Source: Aporrectodea caliginosa (Eukaryota; Annelida; Clitellata; Crassiclitellata; Lumbricidae). From it: DNA of 64,000 nucleotides. The stretch lies in the NCBI GenBank assembly GCA_020284085.1, contig JACEVL010000151.1, positions 1,251,305 through 1,315,304 of the forward strand, given 5' to 3'. Position 1 is the stretch's first letter; each line of letters starts with the position of its first letter. The translations under genes were made by a program, and so were the position numbers. The notes beneath the pieces are model-generated. The model was not told where the DNA came from, ran no database searches, and saw nothing but the letters and a program-made list of their open reading frames with translations. Below are positions 20,060-29,640 of this stretch, one piece after another.

Positions 20060-21876
20060 TAGGGGTGTCCACGAATACATGGGGGGAAAAGTCTTTTCTC
20101 CGATTTTAATGCACATAGGCTCATTTTGTTCCTTTTACAATATTATATCATCTGCCAAAAAGTTCAGCAATTAAATAACTTTTAGAGGTTGCTCAATGAT
20201 GCCAAAGTTATAGATGTGAAGAACGGCACCAACATGGGGGATCCAAAGGCAATGTTGACAGGAGTGCAGTCTGTGTTACAGGACATAATGTAGGTAAGGA
20301 ACTCAGAGTAATAAAAGTTCCTTCTATAGCACTGGACAGGCACAAGCTAATGCTGCATTCCAGTTGTTGAATCTCTGTGATGTTGCAACAGATGTTTTAG
20401 GCATGTGCTCTGATACAACGGCGTCAAACACAGGGACAAAGAGTAGCACATGTACTTTCCTGGAACAGTTGATACAGAAAACTTGTTGCACTTAGCATGT
20501 CAACACTACATGCATAGGATCATCATCGGTGAAGTCCGTGTAGTATTGCATGGCCAGTCATGGACATGTTCTTTTCAAAAGATTTTAGGCGTTTTGGCCA
20601 AACATCAACCAAGCAAACTACAAATCTTTGAATGACGCCCGACTTGATTACGTGCTGCTGCAACAGCTTTGCGAAGCAGTGTGTTCATTCTTGCAAGCTT
20701 TTCTGTCAGACAGTACCTCATATTTACCACGAGAATATTACAAAGAATTGAGCGAGCTTACACTTCTAATTTTGGACTGTCCCCTCCCAACTCCCAAACA
20801 TTACCACTCCTGGCCGCCAGGAGCTTATCACATGGCAAGGTTGATGACTAGTTATTTATTGCCTTAAAATCTACCTTTTACATGATGAATTCAAGCTTAC
20901 CATTAGTGAGTTGGAGAATCTTGCAGAGTTTCGTATTTTGCAGCACATATCTATGTTGCTGCCTGTCAGGGACGGTATCTCATTCCACGCAGTGGATGCC
21001 GATGCCACATTTAACGAAATGCTGCTGTTCCAAATGATCAAACAGTACTGTGACATAAACAAGGTGTGTCACAGGCTGCAATTAAAAGCTACAAACCACC
21101 TGTGGTACCTTGGACTTGTGCCACTGTCATTGTTTTCTGTGAAGGTTTCCATTGAAGATAAAAGTTAATGGTTCAATCAATGATCCAGAGTGAAAGTGAT
21201 TGGAACATTCACAGGATTAAAGCAACATATGACCAGCTGGAGAACAAGACATTGCATGAACTGGTGACTTCCTCTTCATCTGCTGCCTTGATATCTGTTG
21301 GAATAAGCATATAGCTACTTTGTCAATCGACGATCCAGATGCCTGGAATGAGATACCGTCACTGACACCAGCATAACAGTCGTCAAGTCGCTGAAAGTTG
21401 TTAATGACTTACATATAGCAGAGCATTCAGTGACTTTGATGAGTATAAACTCAGTACATTTTACCAATCCAACACGAAGGGAATACCAGATGCTCGAAAC
21501 AACACGCTAAAGTCTTACAGTCTTCGTTGCTTATTTACAAGATTTAACAGCATCCAGGATCTGGGAACAGTGAGGCTCTATATTACTTACTAGTTAGATG
21601 ACACTTTTAACTGAAATCTATGAGCCTAGGAATCCCCCCATGATTCAAACTATGATTTCATCAGTGACACTTTTATTTCAAGCTTTGTTTGTGCACAGCT
21701 GCTATTAGATTGCATTGCGATGCGTTTTTATATGTTGAAACTTCAGCCTCATTGAGCAACCCCCAAATGTTGACATAGAGACCTGAAATTTTGCATGAAA
21801 TTTTATTTCTGTATAAGCAACAATATTAGAGGGTGTGCAAATTTAAATTCCCAAAATAATTATTTTGGACACCCTA
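20060..21876 (+). mobile_element. hAT-like transposon, copy 3, inserted in a LINE
   Basis: CTCCCCAT is duplicated exactly (20052-20059 and 21877-21884). The ends are TAGGGGTGTCCACG and, inverted, TAGGGTGTCCAAAA. TAGGG/CAGGG-type termini with 8-bp TSDs are a hAT hallmark. The interior carries the same transposase-like family as copies 1 and 2. Because the target is a coding frame, the insertion site is unambiguous. Confidence 0.88.
20230..21560 (+). pseudogene. hAT-like transposase relic, copy 3
   Basis: Blocks in shifting frames: G-M-C-S-D-T-T-A-S-N-T-G (20402-20437), C-T-F-L-E-Q-L-I then L-A-C-Q-H-Y-M-H (20450-20515), P-P-G-A-Y-H-M-A-R (20814-20840), I-S-E-L-E-N-L-A-E-F (about 20905-20935), and N-H-L-W-Y-L-G-L-V-P-L-S-L-F-S-V-K-V-S-I-E-D-K (21096-21164). 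The C-S-D-T-T-x-S-N-T-G box probably surrounds a catalytic Asp of an RNase-H-like fold; that is inference. Several stops and frameshifts. It shares block order with copy 2. Confidence 0.65.
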
Positions 21877-22699
21877 CTCCCCATATATGTCCTTGTTATC
21901 CATGCAAGATAGAATCTCGAATGTTATAGAAAATAATGAATATTCCCTAGGCATATTTTTCGATCTGGCAAAAGCTTTCGACACTGTAAATCATAAAATC
22001 CTATTGCATAAATTAGAAAATTGTGGTATACGTGGTATGCAGCTCAGTTGGTTTGCCACCTATTTGGATGGACGCCAACAATGTGTCGAAAATAACGGCA
22101 AACGCTCAACTTTAAAAAGTATTGTATATGGAGTTCCTCAAGATTCTAATCTAGGACCCTGTTGTTCCTCCTCTATATTAATGACCTCCCGAACGTTTCC
22201 AATCGGCTGTTCTTCATCTTGTTTGCCGATGATACGAACGTGTTTTATTCCCACTCTTGCATAAACACCCTGTTTCAAATCGTAAACGTGGAACTTGCAC
22301 TCGTTGCCGAATGGTTTAGAGCCAATAGATTGTCGTTAAACTTGGAGAAAACTAATTATATCTTGTTTAAATCACATAGGAAAAAATTCCACTGGGACAA
22401 TTCGAGTTAAAAATTAATAATTATTCTCTTACAGCTGTTGACTACTAAATTCTTAGGTGTCTACGTTGATTGTCATTTGACATGGAAAGAGCACATTGCA
22501 TCAAAAATAGCCAAAAATATTGGAGTGATAACACGGACTGTATACATTTTGCCCTCTAATATTAGAATTAAACTGTACTATTCGTTAGTATATCCATACC
22601 TCTCTTATTGTAATATAGTATGGGCTTCCACATATGCTACGAGATTACAGAGACTAAACGTTTTGCAAAAGAGAGCTGTCCGTCTGGTTGCAGAGGTTC
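21877..22699 (+). pseudogene. LINE reverse transcriptase, palm and thumb
   Basis: The translation shows F-F-D-L-A-K-A-F-D-T-V-N-H, Y-G-V-P-Q-D-S-N-L-G-P, L-F-L-L-Y-I-N-D-L-P, F-A-D-D-T-N, W-F-R-A-N-R-L-S-L-N, K-F-L-G-V-Y-V-D and L-Q-K-R-A-V-R-L-V-A. All core palm motifs are present, but with frameshifts near 22165 and 22410. The invariant G of P-Q-G-S is Asp here, a sign of decay. Confidence 0.88.
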
Positions 22700-22705
22700 C
22701 ATATG

Positions 22706-25356
22706 AGTAGTGACAAGAGTGAGACTTCTAGCCCCCACCCAGCCCTCCTATTGGCCTACTCCAACCACATGACCTCTGACGTTACTCATTAGCATATCAA
22801 TAAGGGTTTGTTTCATCGTTTGTTGTCACCGTTGCCATGACGACGGCACGTCTAGTTTCTGAATCACGCACGCTCGACTGCACAACAATGACCTAATTAG
22901 CATATCATTAGCATATCAATAATGGTTTGTTTCATCGTTTGTTGTCACCGTTTCCATCACGACGGCACGCCTAGTTTCTGAATCACCCATGCTCGACTGC
23001 ACAACAATGGCCTAATTAGTATATCGTTAGTATGCAGGCTTATCTGATCACATGACATTATTAGCATGCGAATAGATATGTGTTGTCCTCGTTACCCTGT
23101 CAACGGCACGCCTAGTTTCTGAATCACCACGCTCGACCGCACAACAATGACCTAGCATATATAGGCATGCCAACTTATCATTGACGTTACTCATTAGCAT
23201 CTCAATAAGGGTTTGTTTCATCGTTTGTTGTCACCGTTTTCATGACGAATGCATTCATAATTTCTTACTCACCTATGCTCCGTTGAACAAACATGAAATA
23301 ATTAGCATATCACTAGTTCACCACCAAACCTATTACGCAACAGTCACATGATCTCGTTACATGTTCTCATTAGCATAGGAATAGCAAGTTTGTTGTCCTC
23401 CTTGCCATGTCCACCACACATACGTTGAATAAATATTAAACAATCACATCATTTCATACTTCTAAAGCGCTATAATACCATCCGTTGATTTGGTGAAATA
23501 GTAGATTCGAATGCCGATGAAATTTGAATACTTCTAAATGGATGTGTGTGTGTGTGCTTAAATTCATAAACTTCTAATACACGGCAAGAAAACTAGCTAA
23601 TTCTCTGGAAGGTTCGTACTCTACGACAATGGTCGCTAACTGTGTCCGTGCTATTAATAGTCAACAAGTTCGTTGTATAAGGATTCAAATTCAAAGATAT
23701 ACTATTTTAATAAGTATGTAAATAAGTCACACCGTTCGCGATATTTTTCAATTAAAACCGAGCTCGTTACCGTATTTACCGTATAATGTGATCTATCAAT
23801 CTTTATACTTGCTCAAGAGTTCGCTTTATGTATTTACATTCAATCGTCTATATTATAAAATTCCAACTTGCGTGCCGAGTTAAGTAAATGCGCAATACAA
23901 ATGTATTGCAAAACAATTGCTGCTAAGTATGAAATGATGTGATTGTTTAATATTTATTCAACGTATGTTCATTCATTCATTCATTCATTCGGGAATTTAT
24001 ATAGCGCCTCTTCAAGGAAATTACTCAGAGGCGCTCCCGACTCCAACGCGCCCAAAAAGAACAGTGGTCGCTAACTGTGTCCGTCAGAGTATGTGTGGTG
24101 GACATGGCAAGGAGGACAACAAACTTGCTATTCCTATGCTAATGAGAACATGTAACGAGATCATGTGACTGTTGCGTAATAGGTTAGGTGGTGAACTAGT
24201 GATATGCTAATTATTTCATGTTTGTTCAACGGAGCGTAGGTGAGTAAGAAATTATGAATGCATTCGTCAGGGAAACGGTGACAACAAACGATGAAACAAA
24301 CCCTTATTGAGATGCTAATGAGTAACGTCAGAGATAAGTTGGCATACTTACTATATGCTAATTAGGTCATTGTTGTGCAGTCGAGCATGGGTGATTCAGA
24401 AACTAGGCGTGCCGTTGACAGGGTAACGAGGACAACACATATCTATTCGTATGCTAATAATGTCATGTGATCAGATAAGCCTGCATACTAACGATATACT
24501 AATTAGGCCATTGTTGTGCAGTCGAGCGTGCGTGATTCGGAAACTAGACGTGCCGTCGTGATGGAAACGGTGACAACAAACGATGAAACAAACCCTTATT
24601 GATATGCTAATGAGTAACGTCAGAGGGTCATGTGGTTGAAGTAGGCCAATAGGAGGGCTGGGTGGGGGTTACGTCCCCTCCTCACCTCCGCTCCGCTCTG
24701 GGTGGTTCAGAGCCGCGTCCAATGGAATTGCTCGCACCTACCTGTCGATCAAAGTTGAGCGACCCTGCCTGGGGAACAATAGGTCCGCATGCGCATAGCA
24801 GTCAATCATGATTATTGCCTCGAGCACTGATCACTGATTGCACGTGCGCTTACCCGTCAATCAAATGAACAGGCCGGAGTCTGCGACAATGACCTAGCGT
24901 GTGCCTACCCGTCATTCGATCTGATTGGCCGTGGTCCAAATGAGAGAACAAAAGACTTGGGTAGGCCAGTTCATCATACAAAGGAGTGGCAGGCTGTGGG
25001 CCAGAGCATGGAACAATAGACTAATAGGCCGTAGCCCGGCTTGGTCTATATGAGAAGACAATGGCCTAGCACGCGTCGACTTAAGCCTTGAGACAATGTC
25101 GGCCTGTAGAAGAACAATAAAGGTGGTGCTTACGATTAGTATAACAATAGGAGACGTGACTTAGGACAATGGGAGGCGGAGTTTATGACCTATTGTGTTA
25201 GAATCAATGGTCTTATTACGTAGGCCTGTAGGAGAACAATAGGGGATTAGTAGAACAATAGGAGGCGTGGCTTAGGACAATGGGAGGCGTGGCTTAGGCC
25301 AATGGGAGGCGGAGCTATTCGCCTATTGCGCTAGAAGTCTCACTCTTATCACTACT
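22706..25356. mobile_element. 2.65-kb foldback element, ends AGTAGTG, in a LINE
   Basis: The ends are AGTAGTGACAAGAGTGAG and, inverted, AGTAGTGATAAGAGTGAG, one mismatch over the first 26 bases. CATATG flanks both sides (22700-22705 and 25357-25362), so a 6-bp TSD is possible; as CATATG is itself a palindrome it could instead belong to the termini. Arms of about 770 bp (22725-23470 and, inverted, 23925-24675) carry repeated TTAGCATATC and GTTGTCACCGTT blocks. About 650 bp near the right end (24680-25330; repeated AGGAGAACAATAGG and GGGAGGCGTGGCTTAGG) is missing from the left arm. No coding region found. Confidence 0.8.
23955..24062 (-). mobile_element. LINE 3' tail inserted in the right arm of the foldback
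   Basis: (ATTC)n followed by ATTTATATAGCGCCTCTTC and CAGAGGCGCTCCCGAC, the CR1-like 3' terminus. The corresponding left-arm site lacks it. Confidence 0.75.
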
Positions 25357-25362
25357 CATATG

Positions 25363-25675
25363 GCTCTCACACTGCTCACATCTTCACGGCCCTTAAAATT
25401 TATAAAATTGACCAAATTGGCATTTTTCAAATTGGGGAATTTATGTATCGTTTTAACCGAAACCTTCTGCCTTCTATTTACAAACATTACTTTGAACTCT
25501 CATCTCAGATCCATCCGTATTTTACTAGAAACTCTAGCTCTTATCGCCGCACCTATGCCCGCACGAATACACGTCTCTTCTCTATTAAATCAATTGGAAT
25601 CAATTGGATGATCTGGGAAAAATTCCTTTGGAAATACGCTTATCCCCCAGCATCTGGGTATTCAAACAGAAATTA
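25363..25675 (+). pseudogene. LINE reverse transcriptase, C-terminal end
   Basis: It resumes with L-K-I-Y-K-I-D-Q and continues F-M-Y-R-F-N-R-N-L-L-P, H-P-Y-F-T-R-N-S-S-S-Y-R-R and R-L-F-S-I-K-S-I-G. The T-R-N-S plus F-S-I-x-S-x-G pattern is typical of the RT C-terminus in non-LTR elements. 3' UTR follows to 26094. Confidence 0.8.
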
Positions 25676-26101
25676 AGCACCTACCTTATACAATGTACTG
25701 TATTATAAACGACCTTGTCTGACCTTTTGCCCGTTTTTTTGTGCATGGTAGCAGGCCTATAGTAGTTAAAAGTATTGTTGTTTTATATTGTATATTGACT
25801 CAACAGTGTTGAGCAACAGTTTCAGTTTCACTTTCCTTGTTTTTTCCTGTTTTGGGTTCTTTTAGTTTCATTTCTGTTTTTTGCTTTAACTTTCACTTGG
25901 TAACTGCAAGTATGTTTTCAATGATATTCTTTCTTTAAAGGCCACCATTAATTTTCTAATGTAATCTGTAAGTGGTGTCCCTACTTAGCGGGATTCTTTA
26001 TCCCTTTAGGGCCTCCTTTTTTTGTAGCCATGTTGAAATTTAAATGTAAACCTGATGATTCTTTGTTTAGTTGGTTGCAAAATAAACATTTTAATTGATT
26101 A

Positions 26102-26141
<40 letters not shown>

Positions 26142-26143
<2 letters not shown>

Positions 26144-26221
26144 CATCATCATCATCATCATCATCATCCTCCTCCTCCTCATCATCATCCTCAACATCAT
26201 CATCATCATCATCATCACCAG

Positions 26222-26256
<35 letters not shown>

Positions 26257-26327
26257 CCATCACCATCACCATCACCATCACCATCACCATCACCATCACC
26301 ATCATCATCATCATCATCATCATCAAT
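26142..26327. repeat. (CAT)/(CATCAC) microsatellite before exon 3 of gene A
   Basis: CAT units grade into CATCAC hexamers. A TCATCATCG tract occupies the equivalent place before exon 3 of gene C (52833-52930), and an ATT tract that before the second exon 3 of gene B (33019-33098). Confidence 0.95.
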
Positions 26328-26445
26328 ATTAACCGGTAAGACGTGAACTATCATAGACAAGTGTTATGTCTGAAATTGTGTTACAATTTAATATGTTACA
26401 AGCACAAGAAGTTTCTAAATTTCCAATCATGTATTTTTAAACTAG

Positions 26446-26559
26446 GTTGTGATATGGGATCATACGAAGTCGTACAACACGCGTCAACATCAGCAGGACA
26501 GAGTCCGCATCTTGGTCAACAGCGATAACCGGGTGGTTAAAGTCCCGAAAATTGGGTAG
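26446..26559 (+). CDS. Inhibitor gene A exon 3: reactive-site loop, P1 Arg predicted
   Basis: Terminal exon after a TTTTTAAACTAG acceptor: 37 codons plus TAG. Residues run V-V-I-W-D-H-T-K-S-Y-N-T-R-Q-H-Q-Q-D-R-V, then R-I-L-V-N-S-D-N-R-V-V-K-V-P-K-I-G. Aligned to eglin c, T-R-Q sits at P2-P1-P1', so P1 is Arg and trypsin-like proteases are the likely targets. The two scaffold arginines (R-V-R, eglin 51 and 53) and the C-terminal Gly are kept. The loop is one residue longer than in B and C and lacks the usual L-P-E before it. About 10 kb of intron separates it from exon 2. The upstream GTGTTATGTCTGAAATTGTG and ~500 bp downstream are paralogous to the B and C exon-3 regions. Confidence 0.85.
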   Translation, partial: VVIWDHTKSYNTRQHQQDRVRILVNSDNRVVKVPKIG

Positions 26560-27060
26560 TCGTCACCCTGAAGATTCTTCCGACATCCTGTGTCTTGGTG
26601 TGTGATGGATTAAACTGACCTTGTCCTACATCCTTAAGTGTACATGTACATCTCATACAGAACCAAGAGCATGATGTCTGAAATAGCCTACTTCGGATAA
26701 CACGAAACATTCTTTATACATTGCTTTTCTTAATTTTGCAATTATAACATCAATGTCAGTTTAAATTTAAATAACAGCTTCAAAATATCTCTGGGCGATG
26801 TCTGCTTAGCTGTAGATGCTTCATAGATTGCTTTGCATAACTTAATTTTGCAAACTTTCGAGGTGAAATTAGAGAATCGTTATAGTGGGGTGGGCTTACA
26901 AGACTTGCTTTTAGAAAACATAAATTGCGTCATTATTTGATCATTAGAAACAATATTAAATATATCTGATCACGATGAATTGCAATTTGCTCTGAGGACG
27001 TAGTTTCGCCACGCGCTGAGGGAGGAAAAGATCCAGTCACACAACATACACACACACGAA
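26560..27060 (+). other. 3' flank of gene A, shared with B and C
   Basis: ATTCTTCCGAC, TCCTGTGTCTTGGTGTGTG, TGCTTAGCTGTA and GAATTGCAATTTGCTCTGAGG recur in the same order after exon 3 of genes B and C. It is probably 3' UTR plus flank. No clear poly(A) signal can be assigned. Confidence 0.6.
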
Positions 27061-27088
27061 CACACATACTTGCGAACGCGCACGCACG

Positions 27089-27345
27089 CATGGATGGATG
27101 GATGGATGGATGGATGGGTGGGTGGGTGGGTGGATGGATGGATGGATGGATGGATGGGTGGATGGGTGGATGGATGGGTGGGTGGGTGGGTGGATGGATG
27201 GATGGATGGATGGGTGGGTGGGTGGATGGATGGGTGGGTGGGTGGATGGATGGATGGATGGATGGATGGATGGATGGATGGATGGATGGATGGATGGATG
27301 GATGGATGGATGGATGGACGGACGGATGGATGGATGGATGGATGA
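27089..27345. repeat. (GGAT)/(GGGT) microsatellite
   Basis: About 64 tetramers with GGGT and GGAC variants. Trp-Met-Asp-Gly and Ile-His-Pro frames are artefacts. Confidence 0.97.
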
Positions 27346-28020
27346 ATGGATAAATATCCAGCAATTTCAGCATTCTTCGGGGAGGAATTGAAGAATTAAA
27401 CTGGTTGGCGACTTATAGAGTATAGACGCATTCCATTTAAGCTGTTAATGCTTAGTCCATCAATTTAGCCACGAGAGGTAGCAGTTGGTAGAAAGCTTTA
27501 GCGGCTTCATCTTTCGTAGCCTCGGCATATGAGAACAGTTGGCCAGCTTTCTCTCTCTACTATCTACTATCTGTCTCTGTCTGTCTGTTTGTCTCTCTCT
27601 CGCCGTCTGGTCTTGCCACCAACAGTTTACGATCAGTGTAAGTTTCCGCTGATCTCCTTTTATGGCGCCGGTGAAGTCGAGAAATCGATAAAAAAAATTC
27701 CCATGGAGTAATTTCAACACCCTCCCCCCTCAAGTCGTAATCAGAACATTTTGACCTGATTATGCAACAGTATGGAATTGGTATTTTATTGGTATATAAC
27801 TGTTATGTAGGCCTAATAGCTATGTCATTGGTATACGCCTAGTAATTGGTATGTCGTTGGTATGTAATCGGTGTTGTCGAGCCAAATTTTGCGCCGGTCT
27901 ATCATCTGAATTGGGTCAAAATTTCTTCATACACTTACTCGTCCTAACGTGTGTGCACAGTATTCAGTATCGCTACTAATGGCAGTCACGCGATGCTTTC
28001 TCTCTTTGATGAATGTTAAG
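27346..28020. other. Region before gene B, no promoter identified
   Basis: A C/T-rich patch at 27550-27605. The last ~60 bp (TATCGCTACTAATGGCAG, CTTTCTCTCTTTGATG) align with the exon-1 acceptor regions of C and D, ending ATGTTAAG at 28020. I did not find a leader exon or TATA box like those of A, C and D. Confidence 0.4.
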
Positions 28021-28082
28021 CACCGACGGAGCTAACCAAGATGGCGACGACGAAGGTAGAATGGCCGGAGCTCGTTGGAAAG
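28021..28082 (+). CDS. Inhibitor gene B exon 1 (potato inhibitor I family)
   Basis: ATG at 28041 in GCTAACCAAGATGGCG, the start context shared by all four copies. Codons read M-A-T-T-K-V-E-W-P-E-L-V-G-K, ending at AAG|GTAGGC in phase 0. Acceptor AG at 28019-28020 is less pyrimidine-rich than in the paralogs. With 28557-28607 and 32217-32327 it encodes 67 residues. No signal peptide. Intron 1 is only 474 bp and free of insertions, so gene B best preserves the ancestral layout. Confidence 0.9.
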
Positions 28083-28556
28083 GTAGGCTGTACTGTGAAT
28101 AATCACGAAGAATCTATAGGCCTAATTACGACAAATTTATGATTTAGCCGGTAAGTAAGTATTATTTAACAACAGTATATTTTCACATTTAGGTGGCAAT
28201 GTGTATTGGTTTGTTTTAGGCCTATAATTATACTGTACCGCACCAGCTTGACTCGGGCCAATGTTTCGCTAGGCGAGTAGGAGGAGCCATTGGCTTAGGC
28301 TAAGCGCATTTATTAATAGAACGTTAGCTACAGAGACTAGCCTAGGAAATTATGCGTCTGCTAGTGTGCATTGAGGTCAAGACTAAGCCCCTAGCACATC
28401 ATCCGAATTTCCTAGTTTCTTAACTTTGGCGATTCACATTTTGCTCGGATCTGTAAAAACACAAAACTTTATATTACGGCCTGTGTATGCTTTATTATTT
28501 GAATTTGAAATTTTGACGACTAATTTACTTGCGTTTATGTCCACCATTGTTAACAG

Positions 28557-28607
28557 ACGGGTGAAGAGGCCAAGGAGCAGGTTCTGAAGGACAGACCAGA
28601 CGTCAAG
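28557..28607 (+). CDS. Inhibitor gene B exon 2 (potato inhibitor I family)
   Basis: Seventeen codons T-G-E-E-A-K-E-Q-V-L-K-D-R-P-D-V-K after a GTTAACAG acceptor. The donor is AAG|GTTAGG, weaker than the GTAAGT used by A, C and D, which might reduce splicing here. Helix residues match family expectations and phase is 0 at both ends. Confidence 0.9.
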
Positions 28608-28621
28608 GTTAGGCTAATTAA

Positions 28622-29170
28622 TTAATTCATTCATTCATTCATTCATTCAGAGCATTTATATAGCGCCCCTTCAAGAAGCTATTCAGAAGCGCTCCCGACC
28701 CAGCCAGGACTAAAGAAAAAAGAGGGACTTGTAGAACCCTGCCGGATGGCTCACAAGTAAAGAGCGGAGCTTAAGCGGGAGGTAATTCCAAATGGAAGGT
28801 CTCACAACCGAAAAAACACGGCGCTGCTTAATAGCCAAGCGAGCCCGTGGAACTAGGAGCTCATCCCTCGTCGTAGAGCGAAGCGCCCGACGCGCTGTAA
28901 CATCGGACACTGGGCGGCAAAGATCACACAAGTAAGATGGAGCACAGTCAAGAATGCATCAAGAAACCCACAGCAGCAGTGCGGTATGAGATCCGCTGAG
29001 AGATAGGCAGCCAGTGCAGCACATCACGTATGTATGCAGAGACAGGAGAGAACTCGGGAAGTCGTCCAATAAGCCGAGCAGCCGAGCGTAGAACTCGATC
29101 TAGTCGCCCCAGAACCCCAAGGGGAAGGCCAGCAAGTAGGGAGCAACAGTTGTCAATTCGACTATTAAAA
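28622..29170 (-). mobile_element. CR1/L2-like LINE 3' fragment in intron 2 of gene B
   Basis: Minus frames read L-D-R-V-L-R-S-A-A-R-L-I-G-R-L-P, V-L-H-W-L-P-I-S-Q-R-I-S-Y-R, then R-A-L-R-S-T-T-R-D-E-L-L-V-P-R and F-S-V-V-R-P-S-I-W-N-Y-L-P. The 3' end has ATTTATATAGCGCCCC next to (ATTC)n. One frame shift near 28935. It closely resembles the copy at 48021-49620. Confidence 0.88.
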
Positions 29171-29210
29171 AATGCGTGAACAAGGATCACGACCGCATCG
29201 TGAGAGAGAG

Positions 29211-29212
29211 AT

Positions 29213-29304
<92 letters not shown>
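29211..29304. repeat. (GA)n microsatellite
   Basis: Near-perfect GA repeat adjoining the truncated 5' end of the LINE fragment. Confidence 0.97.
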
Positions 29305-29309
<5 letters not shown>

Positions 29310-29501
29310 GAGACCACTCTTCTACTTTCTATTTTCTTACCTAATTTGGATGCACCTTTGTCACAACAATTCTTAATTACTTACCTAACTACGTACCGGT
29401 ACTTAAACCTAACCCTGCTTTTGTAATCCCTTTTACATCTACCTCTCAATATAGAATTACATAATTATACGCAGCTATGCGCAGGGCTACTGTGAAGGAG
29501 C

Positions 29502-29640
29502 AACTTGGGCAAAAATATGGATCCTGCATTAAATTCACTTTCAAGGCGTTTTCACATACAGTCTGTGAAAACGCTGTGAAAGTAAACTTAATGCAGCAAT
29601 TAATTAAGATGTGTTTTGTTTCCATTTTCTTGCCCAAGTG
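29502..29640. mobile_element. Palindromic MITE-like element
   Basis: The ends are ACTTGGGCAAAAATATGG and, inverted, ACTTGGGCAAGAAAATGG. The core holds a long hairpin: CATTAAATTCACTTTCAAGG and GCGTTTTCACA pair with their complements up to 29598. No target duplication established. Confidence 0.55.

Larger units (their letters stand above)
19770..26141 (+). mobile_element. LINE split by two later insertions
   Basis: RT pieces lie in order on one strand: 19880-20059, 21877-22699 and 25363-25675, followed by a 3' UTR and an (ATTG)n tail at 26095-26141. A hAT-like element (20060-21876) and a foldback (22706-25356) separate them. The RT frame continues across each site once the insert and its target duplication are discounted. 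The 5' part is missing. F-A-D-D-T-N is the catalytic box. Confidence 0.85.

Noticed and set aside
26091..26360. Asp-, Met-, His- and Ile-repeat ORFs at the CAT tract
   Set aside because: Microsatellite artefacts on both strands.
26933..27391. Ile-His-Pro and Trp-Met-Asp-Gly ORFs
   Set aside because: (GGAT)n microsatellite.
29172..29426. Arg-Glu repeat ORF
   Set aside because: (GA)n microsatellite joined to unrelated sequence.
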